Source: Methylobacterium hispanicum
GTDB taxonomy: Bacteria; Pseudomonadota; Alphaproteobacteria; Rhizobiales; Beijerinckiaceae
Direction of reading: 5' to 3'
NCBI RefSeq assembly: GCF_022179285.1
Contig: NZ_BPQO01000045.1
Coordinates: 1-38,281, forward strand
DNA: 38,281 nucleotides
Shown here: positions 25,386 through 33,541 of the stretch, piece by piece
How positions within the stretch are numbered: the first letter of the stretch is position 1
How the letters are laid out: each line of letters begins with the position of its first letter
Notes under the pieces: model-generated
Databases searched by the model: none
What the model was told of the DNA's origin: nothing
What the model saw: only the letters and a program-made list of their open reading frames with translations
Program-made: the position numbers and the translations under genes

Positions 25386-25689
25386 CAGCCCTGCTCCCAG
25401 CTCGCTTCCTGCCGGTCGCGATCTCCATGTCCTCTCCGATCGGATCCGTGGCGAGCAACTCGCCCAGACGCTCGGTGTAGCCGAGGACCGTGAGAGCTTT
25501 CAGCAGCGTCGAGATGGTGACGCCGGGCCGCCCCTTCTCGAGGTTGACCACCGTCAGGCGCCGCACGCCCATTCGTTCGGCGAGCTCGGCCTGGGAGAGG
25601 TTCCTCCGGAGGCGGGCGAGACGCACCCGCTCGCTAAGGAGCCTGAGGCTTTCGAGTTCGTCGCCTGATAGGATGGCTTTGGTCTGCAT
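25369..25689 (-). CDS. hipB: HipB-family antitoxin and repressor
   Basis: 106 residues. A Cro/C1-type helix-turn-helix spans about 20-72 (LSERVRLARLRRNLSQAELA, then VRRLTVVNLEKG). Residues 85-106 form a flexible basic tail (TGRKRAGSRAG) which in HipB proteins plugs into HipA. It is the first gene of the hipBA operon; a palindrome covers its start codon and promoter side, consistent with autorepression. Confidence 0.93.
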   Translation of the reverse strand: MQTKAILSGDELESLRLLSERVRLARLRRNLSQAELAERMGVRRLTVVNLEKGRPGVTISTLLKALTVLGYTERLGELLATDPIGEDMEIATGRKRAGSRAGVADF

Positions 25690-25737
25690 GAACGCTAGAG
25701 CATACGTTGGAGGACGTAATGTACGCCCTAGCGTTCA
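25689..25737. promoter_or_regulatory. Palindromic operator of hipBA
   Basis: Arms TGAACGCTAG at 25689 and its reverse complement CTAGCGTTCA ending at 25737 are perfect; the symmetry continues inward with about three mismatches over 20 bases. The left arm starts in the hipB start codon. It is the expected binding site for the HipB dimer or HipBA complex. Confidence 0.65.
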
Positions 25738-25949
25738 CGATGCAAGGTAGGTCCGAGTTGTGTCGGACGTTTCGCTGGGCCCGCCGCCTGTATGGGTCTC
25801 CAAGGCGGCGCTTCCGACGATCATGCACATGCCATCGCAGCCTTATGCCCAGGCTGGGGGAACGGACCGGCACCTATGCGCTTTCGGATATTGCGTCCGT
25901 TTCGTTTGTTTCGAATAGATTGAGCGTAGCGAGGAGGAGGTTCGCAGTC

Positions 25950-26402
25950 ATGACCATGCCAGCTTCCGCCATTGGGATCGGAGGCCGTCTACCATCTGCC
26001 CAGGAACGGGAGGCGGCCAATCAGCTTCGTCAGATCCTGGCCGCGCAGGCTGCCGGCGAGGCGAAGCTGGGCGTGCTTGAGGGGGGCAAGAAGCCCACCG
26101 AGATCACCCTGACGCCCGGCCTGTCGGACCTCCTGATGGAGTTGCTGCGCCACGTTGGCAGCGGCGATGCCGTCACCCTTGTACCGGTCAACCAGATGCT
26201 GACCACGCAGCAGGCTGCAGACATCCTCAATGTGTCGCGGCCATTCTTCGTGAGGATGCTGGAAAGAGGTGAGATCGCCCATACCCTGGTCGGACGGCAC
26301 CGCCGCATCAGAGCTGAGGACTTGTTCGCCTACAAGAACGCCAGAGCCGCCAAGCGGAGCGAGGCTTTGTCCGCCTTGGCAGAGCTCGACGCGGAGGCTT
26401 GA
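25950..26402 (+). CDS. Excisionase-type HTH protein, toxin-less antitoxin
   Basis: 150 residues; ATG preceded by GGAGGAGG. The C-terminal half has the MerR/excisionase-like helix-turn-helix: LTTQQAADILNVSRPFFVRM, then ERGEIAHTLVGRHRRIRAED, and a tail rich in Ala/Glu. The N-terminal half has NQLRQILAAQ and ITLTPGLSDLLMELLRHV. From knowledge of the family, proteins of this exact layout are antitoxins whose partner, a PIN-domain RNase, starts within a few bases of their stop. Here the ATG that follows (26404) gives only nine codons before TAA. The antitoxin appears to have lost its toxin. Confidence 0.8.
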   Translation: MTMPASAIGIGGRLPSAQEREAANQLRQILAAQAAGEAKLGVLEGGKKPTEITLTPGLSDLLMELLRHVGSGDAVTLVPVNQMLTTQQAADILNVSRPFFVRMLERGEIAHTLVGRHRRIRAEDLFAYKNARAAKRSEALSALAELDAEA

Positions 26403-26470
26403 GATGCTAAAAACCACTAGGAGCGCAGAACGGTAACGTCGTCGCGCCAGGCAACGGCAGACAAATGCAC

Positions 26471-26722
26471 TCAGGCGGCCATGGCCATCGACGGCGCCCG
26501 AGCCGCCAGCAGGTTCGGGGCATTCACCTCAATCCACGCGGGCGCAAGAATGTCGCCAGCCGCGGTTATGATCCAGGGATTCGAACGGCCAGTCTCGATG
26601 GCGGCCAAGGCTACCTGCAGCGCCTCGGTGAGAGTGGAAAACTCGCGGCACTCCGCGGCTTTCGCGGGGACGCCCTTCGGCCACAGGGTCAAATCGGCCG
26701 GCTGGTAAAGGTCCTGGGTCAT
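26471..26722 (-). CDS. Small hypothetical protein
   Basis: 83 residues from MTQDLYQPADLTLWPKG; another in-frame Met lies two codons earlier (26728). The centre reads STLTEALQVALAAIETGRS then NPWIITAAGDILAPAWIEVN. It resembles small proteins I associate with Methylobacterium-type genomes, but the role is unknown. No signal peptide. Confidence 0.6.
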   Translation of the reverse strand: MTQDLYQPADLTLWPKGVPAKAAECREFSTLTEALQVALAAIETGRSNPWIITAAGDILAPAWIEVNAPNLLAARAPSMAMAA

Positions 26723-27127
26723 GATCATTGCGTGTCGTCACTCAGCCGCATTCGGGCTCGGACGCTCCTTTCGGCGTTGCACGTGAACTTAGCGTGACAG
26801 TTCACGGAACGGCGACGAGATCAAGCCTGTAAGGGGGCATTCCTTCGATTGCCGGGTGACGATGCGCACATAGGGCATCCGATGCCGCGCTGGGATGCAC
26901 CTTGTTGCGAGGCCGGGACCCATTGCTTCTCGATCCCTCCGAGCTATCGTTAAGGAACGGTTGACATTTGCAAGATCGCGCTTGGGGCACGAACTGCGGA
27001 TCCAGGCCCCGTTAACCATGCCGCTCGATGGACGAGCGCAACCTAAGGCAGTCCGTGGCGGGCCCTTCCAAATCCTGCGTCGGTTCGCATAGGCTGTGGG
27101 CGTCTACAGCTTAGGATCCAGACAACA
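26723..27127. other. Intergenic stretch with an inverted repeat
   Basis: No gene supported. Holds the palindrome at 26782-26806 and a -35-like TTGACA at 26961-26966 with no good -10. Reads towards two divergent genes, so control elements are expected here. Confidence 0.4.
26782..26806. promoter_or_regulatory. Inverted repeat, possible operator
   Basis: CGTGAAC and GTTCACG separated by 11 bases, about 60 bases ahead of the small gene ending at 26471. Perfect seven-base arms and operator-like spacing. The binding protein is unknown. Confidence 0.35.
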
Positions 27128-27589
27128 ATGCGCCGTCTGTTGGTGTCCGCTTGTATGCTGACCTTTGCCGCTGTCGGAGCGAACGCGCAGGGCTTTCCCG
27201 AGCCGACGATCCTGAAAGGTAGCTGCTCCGATAAAAGCCATATCGCCCAGGGTAGGATCGGCGCCGATCTGACCAAGAACCAAGCACGGTTCTTCTGCGA
27301 CTCGGTTGTGATCATACCGGTCGATGGCAATCCGTGGCACGTCCTGCTGACATTTGCGGAATCGCAATCCCACACACGCCCCCAGATCGCCTTCGCTGGC
27401 ATGATGACGGACCGGCAGATGGTCGACGTCCAGCGCGTCTACCTATCGACTGGCAAAGCGACGCCGATGGACGACGGCGCCTGCAAGTTCTTCTACAAGG
27501 GTCCGCGGATCAGCGGCGTATTCTGCGGCGGCAAAATCGATCAGGGCGAACGCCGTACTGTGCCGCTCGTCGCGTTCGAGAGGCATTGA
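27128..27589 (+). CDS. Exported protein of unknown function
   Basis: 153 residues. Signal peptide of about 21 residues ending GANA. Mature part contains four Cys (33, 57, 119, 133), enough for two disulfides, and strands HVLLTFAESQS and RPQIAFAGMMTD. Ribosome site is AGGA. No domain recognised; the size and Cys pattern fit a small periplasmic protein. Confidence 0.7.
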   Translation: MRRLLVSACMLTFAAVGANAQGFPEPTILKGSCSDKSHIAQGRIGADLTKNQARFFCDSVVIIPVDGNPWHVLLTFAESQSHTRPQIAFAGMMTDRQMVDVQRVYLSTGKATPMDDGACKFFYKGPRISGVFCGGKIDQGERRTVPLVAFERH

Positions 27590-27600
27590 CGGCGGCGTCA
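27587..27600 (+). terminator. Small hairpin at stop codon
   Basis: TGACG-GCGG-CGTCA starts at the stop codon of the exported protein gene. Five-bp stem, no T-run; weak support. Confidence 0.2.
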
Positions 27601-28147
27601 GAGATCGAGATGTCGAAGGGGCTGGATACGCCCGCGTTCGGTAGGTTTTCGGCCCGCGAAACTGGGCGAGACCGCTTGCGGGATCTTTGACAAACGATTT
27701 TCGATGCCACCAATCGGTTCCAGAGGGTCTATTTCCGCGTGAGCGGGGATGCTCCGGACAACGTGTCGGGAAAGATCGCCTCGTTCATCTGTTCCCTGCT
27801 CGAGAGGGCATGCTCCGAAAATCACCTGCGAGGCGGCCGCCGTGCCGATCTGTTCGCCGCTCGCACGGGGATGCTCCGGAGTTTGTAGAGGCGAAGGCCC
27901 GCAAGCTCTTCATTTCCCTGCTCGCTGAACGTCATCCTATGCGGTTTCCAGAGGAGCACCTCGCAGGGAGACAGAACATTTAGCAGCCCCCGCCGTTACG
28001 GAGACGAAGGCTGTTGCGAAGTCCGTAGGCCGCGCACTGCAGCTGGTCCGATCGGAGCGGTTCGCCTCCATCGCCAATGCGCTAGGCCCGTAACAAAGGC
28101 TTCAGCGGGCAGCGACGGGTGATAATGAGAGCTCGGAGAGAGGAGCT
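27590..28147. other. Intergenic stretch with CRISPR remnant
   Basis: The centre holds the decayed CRISPR array at 27729-27940. A further half-repeat-like CCGCTTGCGGGAT at 27672-27684 sits at about the right distance before the first unit. The stretch after 27940 shows nothing I can name. No cas gene is in the window. Confidence 0.5.
27729..27940. CRISPR. Decayed type I-E-like CRISPR array
   Basis: Repeat-like units lie at 27729-27757, 27789-27818, 27850-27879 and (half) 27911-27940, about 60-61 bases apart. The first three end in CGGGGATGCTCCGG, GGGCATGCTCCGA and CGGGGATGCTCCGG, and start with CT(A/G)TT(T/C); the fourth keeps only CATTTCCCTGCTCG. Stem arms of the type TTCCC...GGGGA match type I-E repeats (29 bases) with 32-base spacers, a 61-base period. 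The repeats differ by several bases, and no cas genes are present, so the array is dead. The short ORF across it is a by-product. Confidence 0.65.
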
Positions 28148-28447
28148 ATGATGAGATACTTTCTTGCTATCATAATCGCCATGGTTTCGACCGATCATGT
28201 TTACGCTAAAGAATTCTCCTACACGTGCCGTGTCGGCGGCAAATCACTTAATGTCCGGGTAGATGATGTGCGGAACATATTGCGTTGGAGGGGCAAGGTC
28301 TACGCGATAGCTATTCAAGAAGACTGCCCCAAATTCGGATGGCGAGCCACAAGGGAGGGCGAATCCTTCGATTTTTGTACCGCCACCCAAGGATACGCAG
28401 ATTTCCGAGAGGGCGACAAGCTCATACAATGTGACCAGGATCGCTGA
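28148..28447 (+). CDS. Small exported cysteine-containing protein
   Basis: 99 residues; double ATG with GGAG five bases upstream. Signal peptide of about 20 residues ending HVYA. Four Cys at about 27, 60, 77 and 95 can form two disulfides. Strands FSYTC, GKSLNVRV and KVYAIAI are typical of a small periplasmic beta domain, loosely recalling lysozyme-inhibitor-like folds, but I cannot assign a family. It is AT-richer than its neighbours. Confidence 0.65.
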   Translation: MMRYFLAIIIAMVSTDHVYAKEFSYTCRVGGKSLNVRVDDVRNILRWRGKVYAIAIQEDCPKFGWRATREGESFDFCTATQGYADFREGDKLIQCDQDR

Positions 28448-28623
28448 GGACCAATCCCAAGTAGCCAAGGTGTCCGTCAGCTGATGCCCCCCCAGGCGGG
28501 TATACTCCGGACATCGCCCAGGGGTCGAATGGACGCTCGACCGTCTCCCGCGTACGCGGTGATGCCTGACTAGAAGCTAGCCTTCGCCCTTTGCGCGGCG
28601 CGCGGGTTCGTGCCATCGTGTCC

Positions 28624-28643
28624 CGTTCCTTAACGAAGGAACG
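28624..28643 (+). promoter_or_regulatory. Hairpin in leader of DotA/TraY gene
   Basis: CGTTCCTT-AACG-AAGGAACG, perfect 8-bp arms, 30 bases before the start codon. A second hairpin GCCCG-TTT-CGGGC follows at 28649-28661, right before the ribosome site GGAG. Together they could control translation of the gene. Confidence 0.5.
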
Positions 28644-28673
28644 ATCGCGCCCGTTTCGGGCTCGGAGACCGCG

Positions 28674-31600
28674 ATGGCCGACCAGCGCAACCGCAACGGA
28701 AAGGATCTCGGCGACGTCGGCCGTGACGCCCTCGTCGACGATCTCGTCGGTCGCGAACAGTGGCGCCGTTCGAAGCTCGGCTACCTGAGCGGCGTCGGTC
28801 CCCTGCGGCAGAGCATGTCGACGGTGGGAAGGACACTCGGCGACACCGGCCGCACGTGGCGCGCCCTGGGCCGCGCCATCTTCCGCCGTGACAACGACGT
28901 CCGAACCGTCGATGTCGACGATCCCGCCGAGCGCTTCGAAGCATCGATGTTCGTGCACGGGCGGACCGAGGCCGACCTCGTCGCGCTCCAGCGCCGCAGT
29001 CACCAAGCCTTCTATCTCTACGCGATCCTGGCCGTCGCCGCCTTCGTGATCGGCGCGCTGTCGCACACGTTCGTTCCTTCGTCGATCCCCGTACCGGTCG
29101 GGCTGCGCATCGTATTCAGCCTTGCGGTCGTTCCGATGCTCGCCGCGTTCGCGTTCCGCTGGGGCTACACGAACTTCATCGTCCGTCGGCGCAGCTACCT
29201 GCCGGCCTCGGCCTACCTGCGCAGCGGAGACTGGTTCCCGCATCTGCCGGCGGCCGTCGCGCGAGGCCGACGTGCGCTGACGAAGCTGGCGATCGCGGCC
29301 GCGACGGCCGTAGTCGGGTTCGGCCTGCTGCCATCCGATGCGTTCGCGCAGAACCAACCGAACGGCGACGGATTGAGCAAGGCCTTCGACATCTTCAAGA
29401 CCCCCGGGTCCGACGACCTGTTCATGAACCTGCTGTCGCTGGTGCTGCCGAACGTCGGGCCCGTGCCCGGCCTCACGGGGCAGGCGGCTGCGGGCTCGCC
29501 GGCGCACAACAGCCTGTCGCTCGGCCTCATGATCTTCTCGGGCATCCTGCTGCTGGTCGCATGCACGATGGTCGCGTGGCACACGATCACGGGCACCGTC
29601 ATGTCGGCGCAGACCGGCAAGGTGCTAGGGGAGCGCTGGAGCCAGGTCTGGTCGCCTGCCCGCGTCGTCGTCGGTCTCGGCTTCCTGATCCCGATCTCGG
29701 GCGGCTTCTGCGCGGCGCAGATCCTCGTCCTCTACCTCGTTGCCTGGGGCGGCTCGGCCGCGAACATGATCTGGGTACCCTACGTCCAGGCCATCGCCAA
29801 CGGGGCGGGCGCGACCGCGGAGGCCACGGCCGTGGCCGACAAGGCGAACTTCATCGCCAACCTGCCCGGCACCTACGACGCCGTCCGGCAGATCGCCGAG
29901 CGCGAGCTCTGCTACGAGACGAACAAGATCGTCTTCCAGCGGTCGGGCACGAACCTCGCCTGGAACGGGGTGCCCGAAACCCTGAGATGGGAGACGCTGA
30001 CGGCGGGCGATCGATTCGCCGTCGCAGGCGACCTCGTGATGTCGACCCTGAACCCGAACTACTGGGGGTTGATCGACAATACCTACCAGAGGTTCGCGAC
30101 CCAAAAAACGAAGAAGATGGACTACGGGCTCTATTGCGGGGCCATCACCGTTTCGTCGGTGAACGACGAACTCAGCCGTGCCTCGGTCAACAACTCCGAC
30201 AACGCCGGGCTGGCTGCTGCGGTCGCGGCCGAGTACGACAAGGGCCGGTTCGCCGCCGTCGCTCGCGCACAGGAGATCCTGCGCCCCATCATGCAGCAGG
30301 CCGCCAAGACCTACTTCCCGACCGGCGGGAGCGGGGGCGGTCAGCAGAACGCCTTCTACTTCCAGGAGGGGAGCGGCTATCAAAACATTCCGCTTCAGAT
30401 CAAGGCGGCGGTCGCGGCCTACAATCAGGAGATGCTGAGCGCTGCACAAAAAGCCCTGCAGATGGCAGCGCCGCAGCAGGGCGGGAACAGCGCGGGCGGC
30501 AATCTCACCCAGGTCACGAACGGCCTCGGCTGGGCGAGCGCCGGCCTCTACTACGCCACCCTCGCGCGCATCCAGGGGGTCGTGTACTCGCGTGCCACCT
30601 ATCCCCCGTCCTTCTCTCCCGACATCCAGGCCCCCGAGGCGATCTCCCTCGACAGCCAAGTCCTTTCGAAGGGGCTCTACTCCAACAGCTCGACCCAGCC
30701 GGGCACGCTGGCCGATTTCAGGACGTGGTGGGGCCGCAACAACCGCTCCTTCCTGCTCGACAACGAGCGCGCGGAGAACGCCGCGATGGCCGGTACGTCG
30801 ACGCTCAGGACCTCGCTGTTCGGCGAGCTCTCCGACGGCGCCTCCTGGTGGCTGATCGACAAGCTTCTCGAGGGCTTCAAGATCAACCCCTTCAACGCGA
30901 TGCTCTCGCTCGTCGAGCTCGGCCACTCGATCCTGTCCTGGATCACGGCTCTTGGCGCGACGATCGGCGTGATCTCGATGGCCTCGCTGACGCCCGCAGG
31001 TCTGATGGGAAGCGCCGTTATGGGGGGCGCCGGCAAAGGCGGCATCATCGGCAGCTTCTTTCTCGGAATCGGCGTGATGATCCTCGCGGCGCTGTTCACG
31101 GCCGGGATCGTGCTCGCCTACATCCTGCCGATGATCCCCTACCTGATCGTCACGTTCTTCGTGATGGCCATGCTGATCCTCGTCGCCGAGGCGATGGTGG
31201 CGGCGCCGCTTTGGGCATTCTTCCACGTGCGGATGGACGGGCAGGAGTTCGTCGAGAGCGTGCAGCGTCCAGGCTACATGATCTCGTTCAACCTGCTTCT
31301 GCGCCCGTCCCTGATGATCCTGGGACTGATCATGTCCTACCTCGTCCACGGCGCCATGGCGTGGTTCGTCTGGCAGACGTTCAAGGTCGCGGCGAAGGGT
31401 GCGACGGCCGGCTTCTCCGTCGGTCCGGTCGGCGCCGTCGTGTTCATCTCGATGTACGCGTACCTGAACTACATGATCGCGATCCGGTGCTTCAATCTCG
31501 CGGTCCAGGTTCCCGATCGCGTGGCCAGATGGTTCGGCGGCCAGGGCGAGCACACGGACGAGGAGCGCATGACGCAGCAGGCGGCCGGCACGATGTCGAG

Positions 31601-32201
31601 CCAGATCGCTCAGCGCGCCGGCTCCACGATCAACGCGGGCACGATCGCCGGCGCCCTCGGCGGCGGTCAGCAGGGTCGCCTGCCGGGCGGCGTGCCGGGT
31701 GGTCAGCGCGGTATCGGAGGTCCCGGTGGTCGCGGGCCTCAGGTCGGACCCACTGCCAACATGGGCGACAGCATGGCCAATCGGATGCCCGCCGGCGGCC
31801 AGGGAGAAGGCGCTTACGCGGGAGGAGGCGGCTACGGCGGTGCCGGCAGCGGGGAAGCATCCGGCACCGGAGGCAGTCGCGGCAACTCGAACGAGCCCGC
31901 TACGGCAATGGGCCGCCGTTTCGCCGATGCGGCTCACGAAGCGGGCCGCGCTGTCGGTGCTGGGCGCCGGGATCGGGCAGGGGGCCGCGGCGGCGATGCC
32001 GGCTCTAGTGGCCGGGACGATGCGCGGTCCGGTGGCGTAGGGAGCGTTAGCATGGGCTCGACCTACGGTGGAAATGGTCACGGCAGTTCGAGGAGCAGTG
32101 GGCGGCAAGCCAACTTTGCACCAGAGATTCGCAACTCAGCCCACAACCGACGTGAGACGGATACGTCCCGCAGGTACGAGCCTGACGCAGATCAGGACTA
32201 G
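28674..32201 (+). CDS. DotA/TraY-family type IVB secretion membrane protein
   Basis: 1175 residues; ATG with GGAG upstream. N-terminal cytoplasmic part (about 1-115), two helices at 119-167, then LTKLAIAAATAVVGFGLLPS ending AFAQNQ (about 202-227), which is like an internal signal peptide. Further helices lie at 275-300 and 330-365. A large periplasmic loop (about 365-740) is followed by a six-to-seven-helix block (about 740-940) and the motif PDRVARWFGG. The last 230 residues are Gly/Ser-rich and disordered. DotA (Legionella Dot/Icm) and TraY (IncI plasmids) sit in the inner membrane and are needed for DNA or effector transfer. No other tra/dot gene is in the window. Confidence 0.9.
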   Translation: MADQRNRNGKDLGDVGRDALVDDLVGREQWRRSKLGYLSGVGPLRQSMSTVGRTLGDTGRTWRALGRAIFRRDNDVRTVDVDDPAERFEASMFVHGRTEADLVALQRRSHQAFYLYAILAVAAFVIGALSHTFVPSSIPVPVGLRIVFSLAVVPMLAAFAFRWGYTNFIVRRRSYLPASAYLRSGDWFPHLPAAVARGRRALTKLAIAAATAVVGFGLLPSDAFAQNQPNGDGLSKAFDIFKTPGSDDLFMNLLSLVLPNVGPVPGLTGQAAAGSPAHNSLSLGLMIFSGILLLVACTMVAWHTITGTVMSAQTGKVLGERWSQVWSPARVVVGLGFLIPISGGFCAAQILVLYLVAWGGSAANMIWVPYVQAIANGAGATAEATAVADKANFIANLPGTYDAVRQIAERELCYETNKIVFQRSGTNLAWNGVPETLRWETLTAGDRFAVAGDLVMSTLNPNYWGLIDNTYQRFATQKTKKMDYGLYCGAITVSSVNDELSRASVNNSDNAGLAAAVAAEYDKGRFAAVARAQEILRPIMQQAAKTYFPTGGSGGGQQNAFYFQEGSGYQNIPLQIKAAVAAYNQEMLSAAQKALQMAAPQQGGNSAGGNLTQVTNGLGWASAGLYYATLARIQGVVYSRATYPPSFSPDIQAPEAISLDSQVLSKGLYSNSSTQPGTLADFRTWWGRNNRSFLLDNERAENAAMAGTSTLRTSLFGELSDGASWWLIDKLLEGFKINPFNAMLSLVELGHSILSWITALGATIGVISMASLTPAGLMGSAVMGGAGKGGIIGSFFLGIGVMILAALFTAGIVLAYILPMIPYLIVTFFVMAMLILVAEAMVAAPLWAFFHVRMDGQEFVESVQRPGYMISFNLLLRPSLMILGLIMSYLVHGAMAWFVWQTFKVAAKGATAGFSVGPVGAVVFISMYAYLNYMIAIRCFNLAVQVPDRVARWFGGQGEHTDEERMTQQAAGTMSSQIAQRAGSTINAGTIAGALGGGQQGRLPGGVPGGQRGIGGPGGRGPQVGPTANMGDSMANRMPAGGQGEGAYAGGGGYGGAGSGEASGTGGSRGNSNEPATAMGRRFADAAHEAGRAVGAGRRDRAGGRGGDAGSSGRDDARSGGVGSVSMGSTYGGNGHGSSRSSGRQANFAPEIRNSAHNRRETDTSRRYEPDADQD

Positions 32202-32614
32202 GTGGCGTAGCCGCCCTTAAGATCCGGGAGGCCGAGGTCATCAGCCTTCCGGTCGTATTCCCGTTCGTAGACGAGGGCGGCCATGCTCTTTGCCTTGCCG
32301 CTCTTATAAGTCTGGCCGGAAGCACTGAGTGCAGGCGTGGCCGGATCCTGACGCTTTACTTCCCGAATGAATGCCCGTAGGCCTGCAATCTCGCAACGCT
32401 CCGAGGCAAGCTCTATCTGCGTGTCAAGAAGTCGGCGCGAAAGCTGGTCGATCACCGCCTGATAACGAGCAAGTTCGGCTTCGTGAGCCTGTTCGGTAAG
32501 CACGAGGTCGTTATGGTGGGCGATCTCCTGCCCGCGAATTCGATTGCCGATCGCGATGGCGAAGCCAACGGCGGTGCCCTGATCGATGCCGGTATTGTTG
32601 CTGGTCTCGAACAC
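32198..32614 (-). CDS. Small coiled-coil protein, unknown function
   Basis: 138 residues from GTG at 32614, chosen because GGAG lies seven bases upstream; the open frame continues to a TTG at 32680. The centre, TEQAHEAELARYQAVIDQLS to LASERCEIAGLRAFIREV, is a coiled coil. The C-terminus has ALVYEREYDRKADDLGLPDL. Its 3' end overlaps the end of the DotA/TraY gene by four bases, tail to tail. No family recognised. Confidence 0.65.
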   Translation of the reverse strand: MFETSNNTGIDQGTAVGFAIAIGNRIRGQEIAHHNDLVLTEQAHEAELARYQAVIDQLSRRLLDTQIELASERCEIAGLRAFIREVKRQDPATPALSASGQTYKSGKAKSMAALVYEREYDRKADDLGLPDLKGGYAT

Positions 32615-32895
32615 GGGACGCTCCGTCGAACGCGGTATCTCTGCTGACTCGAATATGGCCAGGCAGAGAGCACCCGTCAACGAACCGCGCTTCCACTCCT
32701 TGGTGGGCGGTTAAATCCAGCTTAACGCGGACGATAGACTTCGCTCCGACCGCCTTCAGGCGCTCGCCGGATTTGAACGTCTACCGTTCGCCGATGTCGC
32801 CGCCGGCAAGAATCAGTCCCACGCGCATAGAATGCGCTGGCGGAACCGAATGTCGGGGCCGTAGAGAGGCTATCGTTCGCGAAGGCGGGGTCGGG

Positions 32896-33318
32896 TCATG
32901 TCGCGATCTCCGCGGTCGGCTGTAGGGGAGGGCGGCGGTTCGTACCTCGCGTGCGTGCGCGGGGAAGTCCACCGGTGCGCGAGACACGCTCCCGGGCTGC
33001 GGCACGGGCTTCGAGACAGTACCCGCTGCCGGGCTCGAACTCGGCGCACACGCTGGGCCGGCGATCGTAGATCCCGCAGGCCACGCGGCTGCCGGGTTGT
33101 CCGACGAGGGCGCCGCATCGGCCGTCGTCGGCCTTCATGCATCGCACACCTAGGTCGGCCTCGAAGGAGGCGAAGCCGACTACGCGCCGAACCGACCGGG
33201 TGCGCCAGCGCGGCACCTGGACGTCGTGGGTCTGGACCGCGACCGGACCGGCTGCGACGCAGCAGGCGCCGCACGCTTGGCAGTCGAAGGGGCCGTCTAT
33301 CGGGAACGTCGGCGACAC
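32896..33318 (-). CDS. YkgJ-type zinc/iron-chelating cysteine-cluster protein
   Basis: 140 residues from GTG at 33318, with GGAG six bases upstream (TTG at 33330 is the other option). The cluster CQACGACC near the N-terminus, then CMKADDGRCGAL, CGIYDRRPSVC and SGYCLEA are the hallmarks of the YkgJ/UPF0153 family, thought to bind metal (Fe-S or Zn). The last 30 residues are basic and disordered. The family role is not established; some members maturate other proteins. Confidence 0.88.
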   Translation of the reverse strand: MSPTFPIDGPFDCQACGACCVAAGPVAVQTHDVQVPRWRTRSVRRVVGFASFEADLGVRCMKADDGRCGALVGQPGSRVACGIYDRRPSVCAEFEPGSGYCLEARAAARERVSRTGGLPRARTRGTNRRPPLQPTAEIAT

Positions 33319-33541
33319 GCCCGTCTCCAAGGATCTCTACGGATCGCGAAGGTATGAGAACGGGTCGGGAACGGGAAGGGCATGCTCGTTCGCACCTTCG
33401 TCGATGGTAAACGATTTGTCGACAGGATCTCAATAGGCGATCGCGCATGTATGGCGACCATAGTTCATTCTTTGCTTCCGGCCTCCTATAAACCAGATGG
33501 ACCGACGGAATAGCCTAGGACAATAAGCACTAAGGATTAAT

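Noticed and set aside
27687..27983. 98-codon ORF across the CRISPR remnant
   Set aside because: Its internal repeats (PEGLFPRERG, HLFPAREGM) simply mirror the DNA repeats; the 61-base period is not a multiple of three.
29561..32108. 815- and 827-codon open frames overlapping the DotA/TraY gene
   Set aside because: Both are Arg/Pro-rich shadows. The DotA/TraY frame has the ribosome site, membrane helices and family motifs.
28674..32201. Complete conjugation system
   Set aside because: Only the DotA/TraY gene is recognisable; no ATPase, relaxase or other tra gene is in the window.
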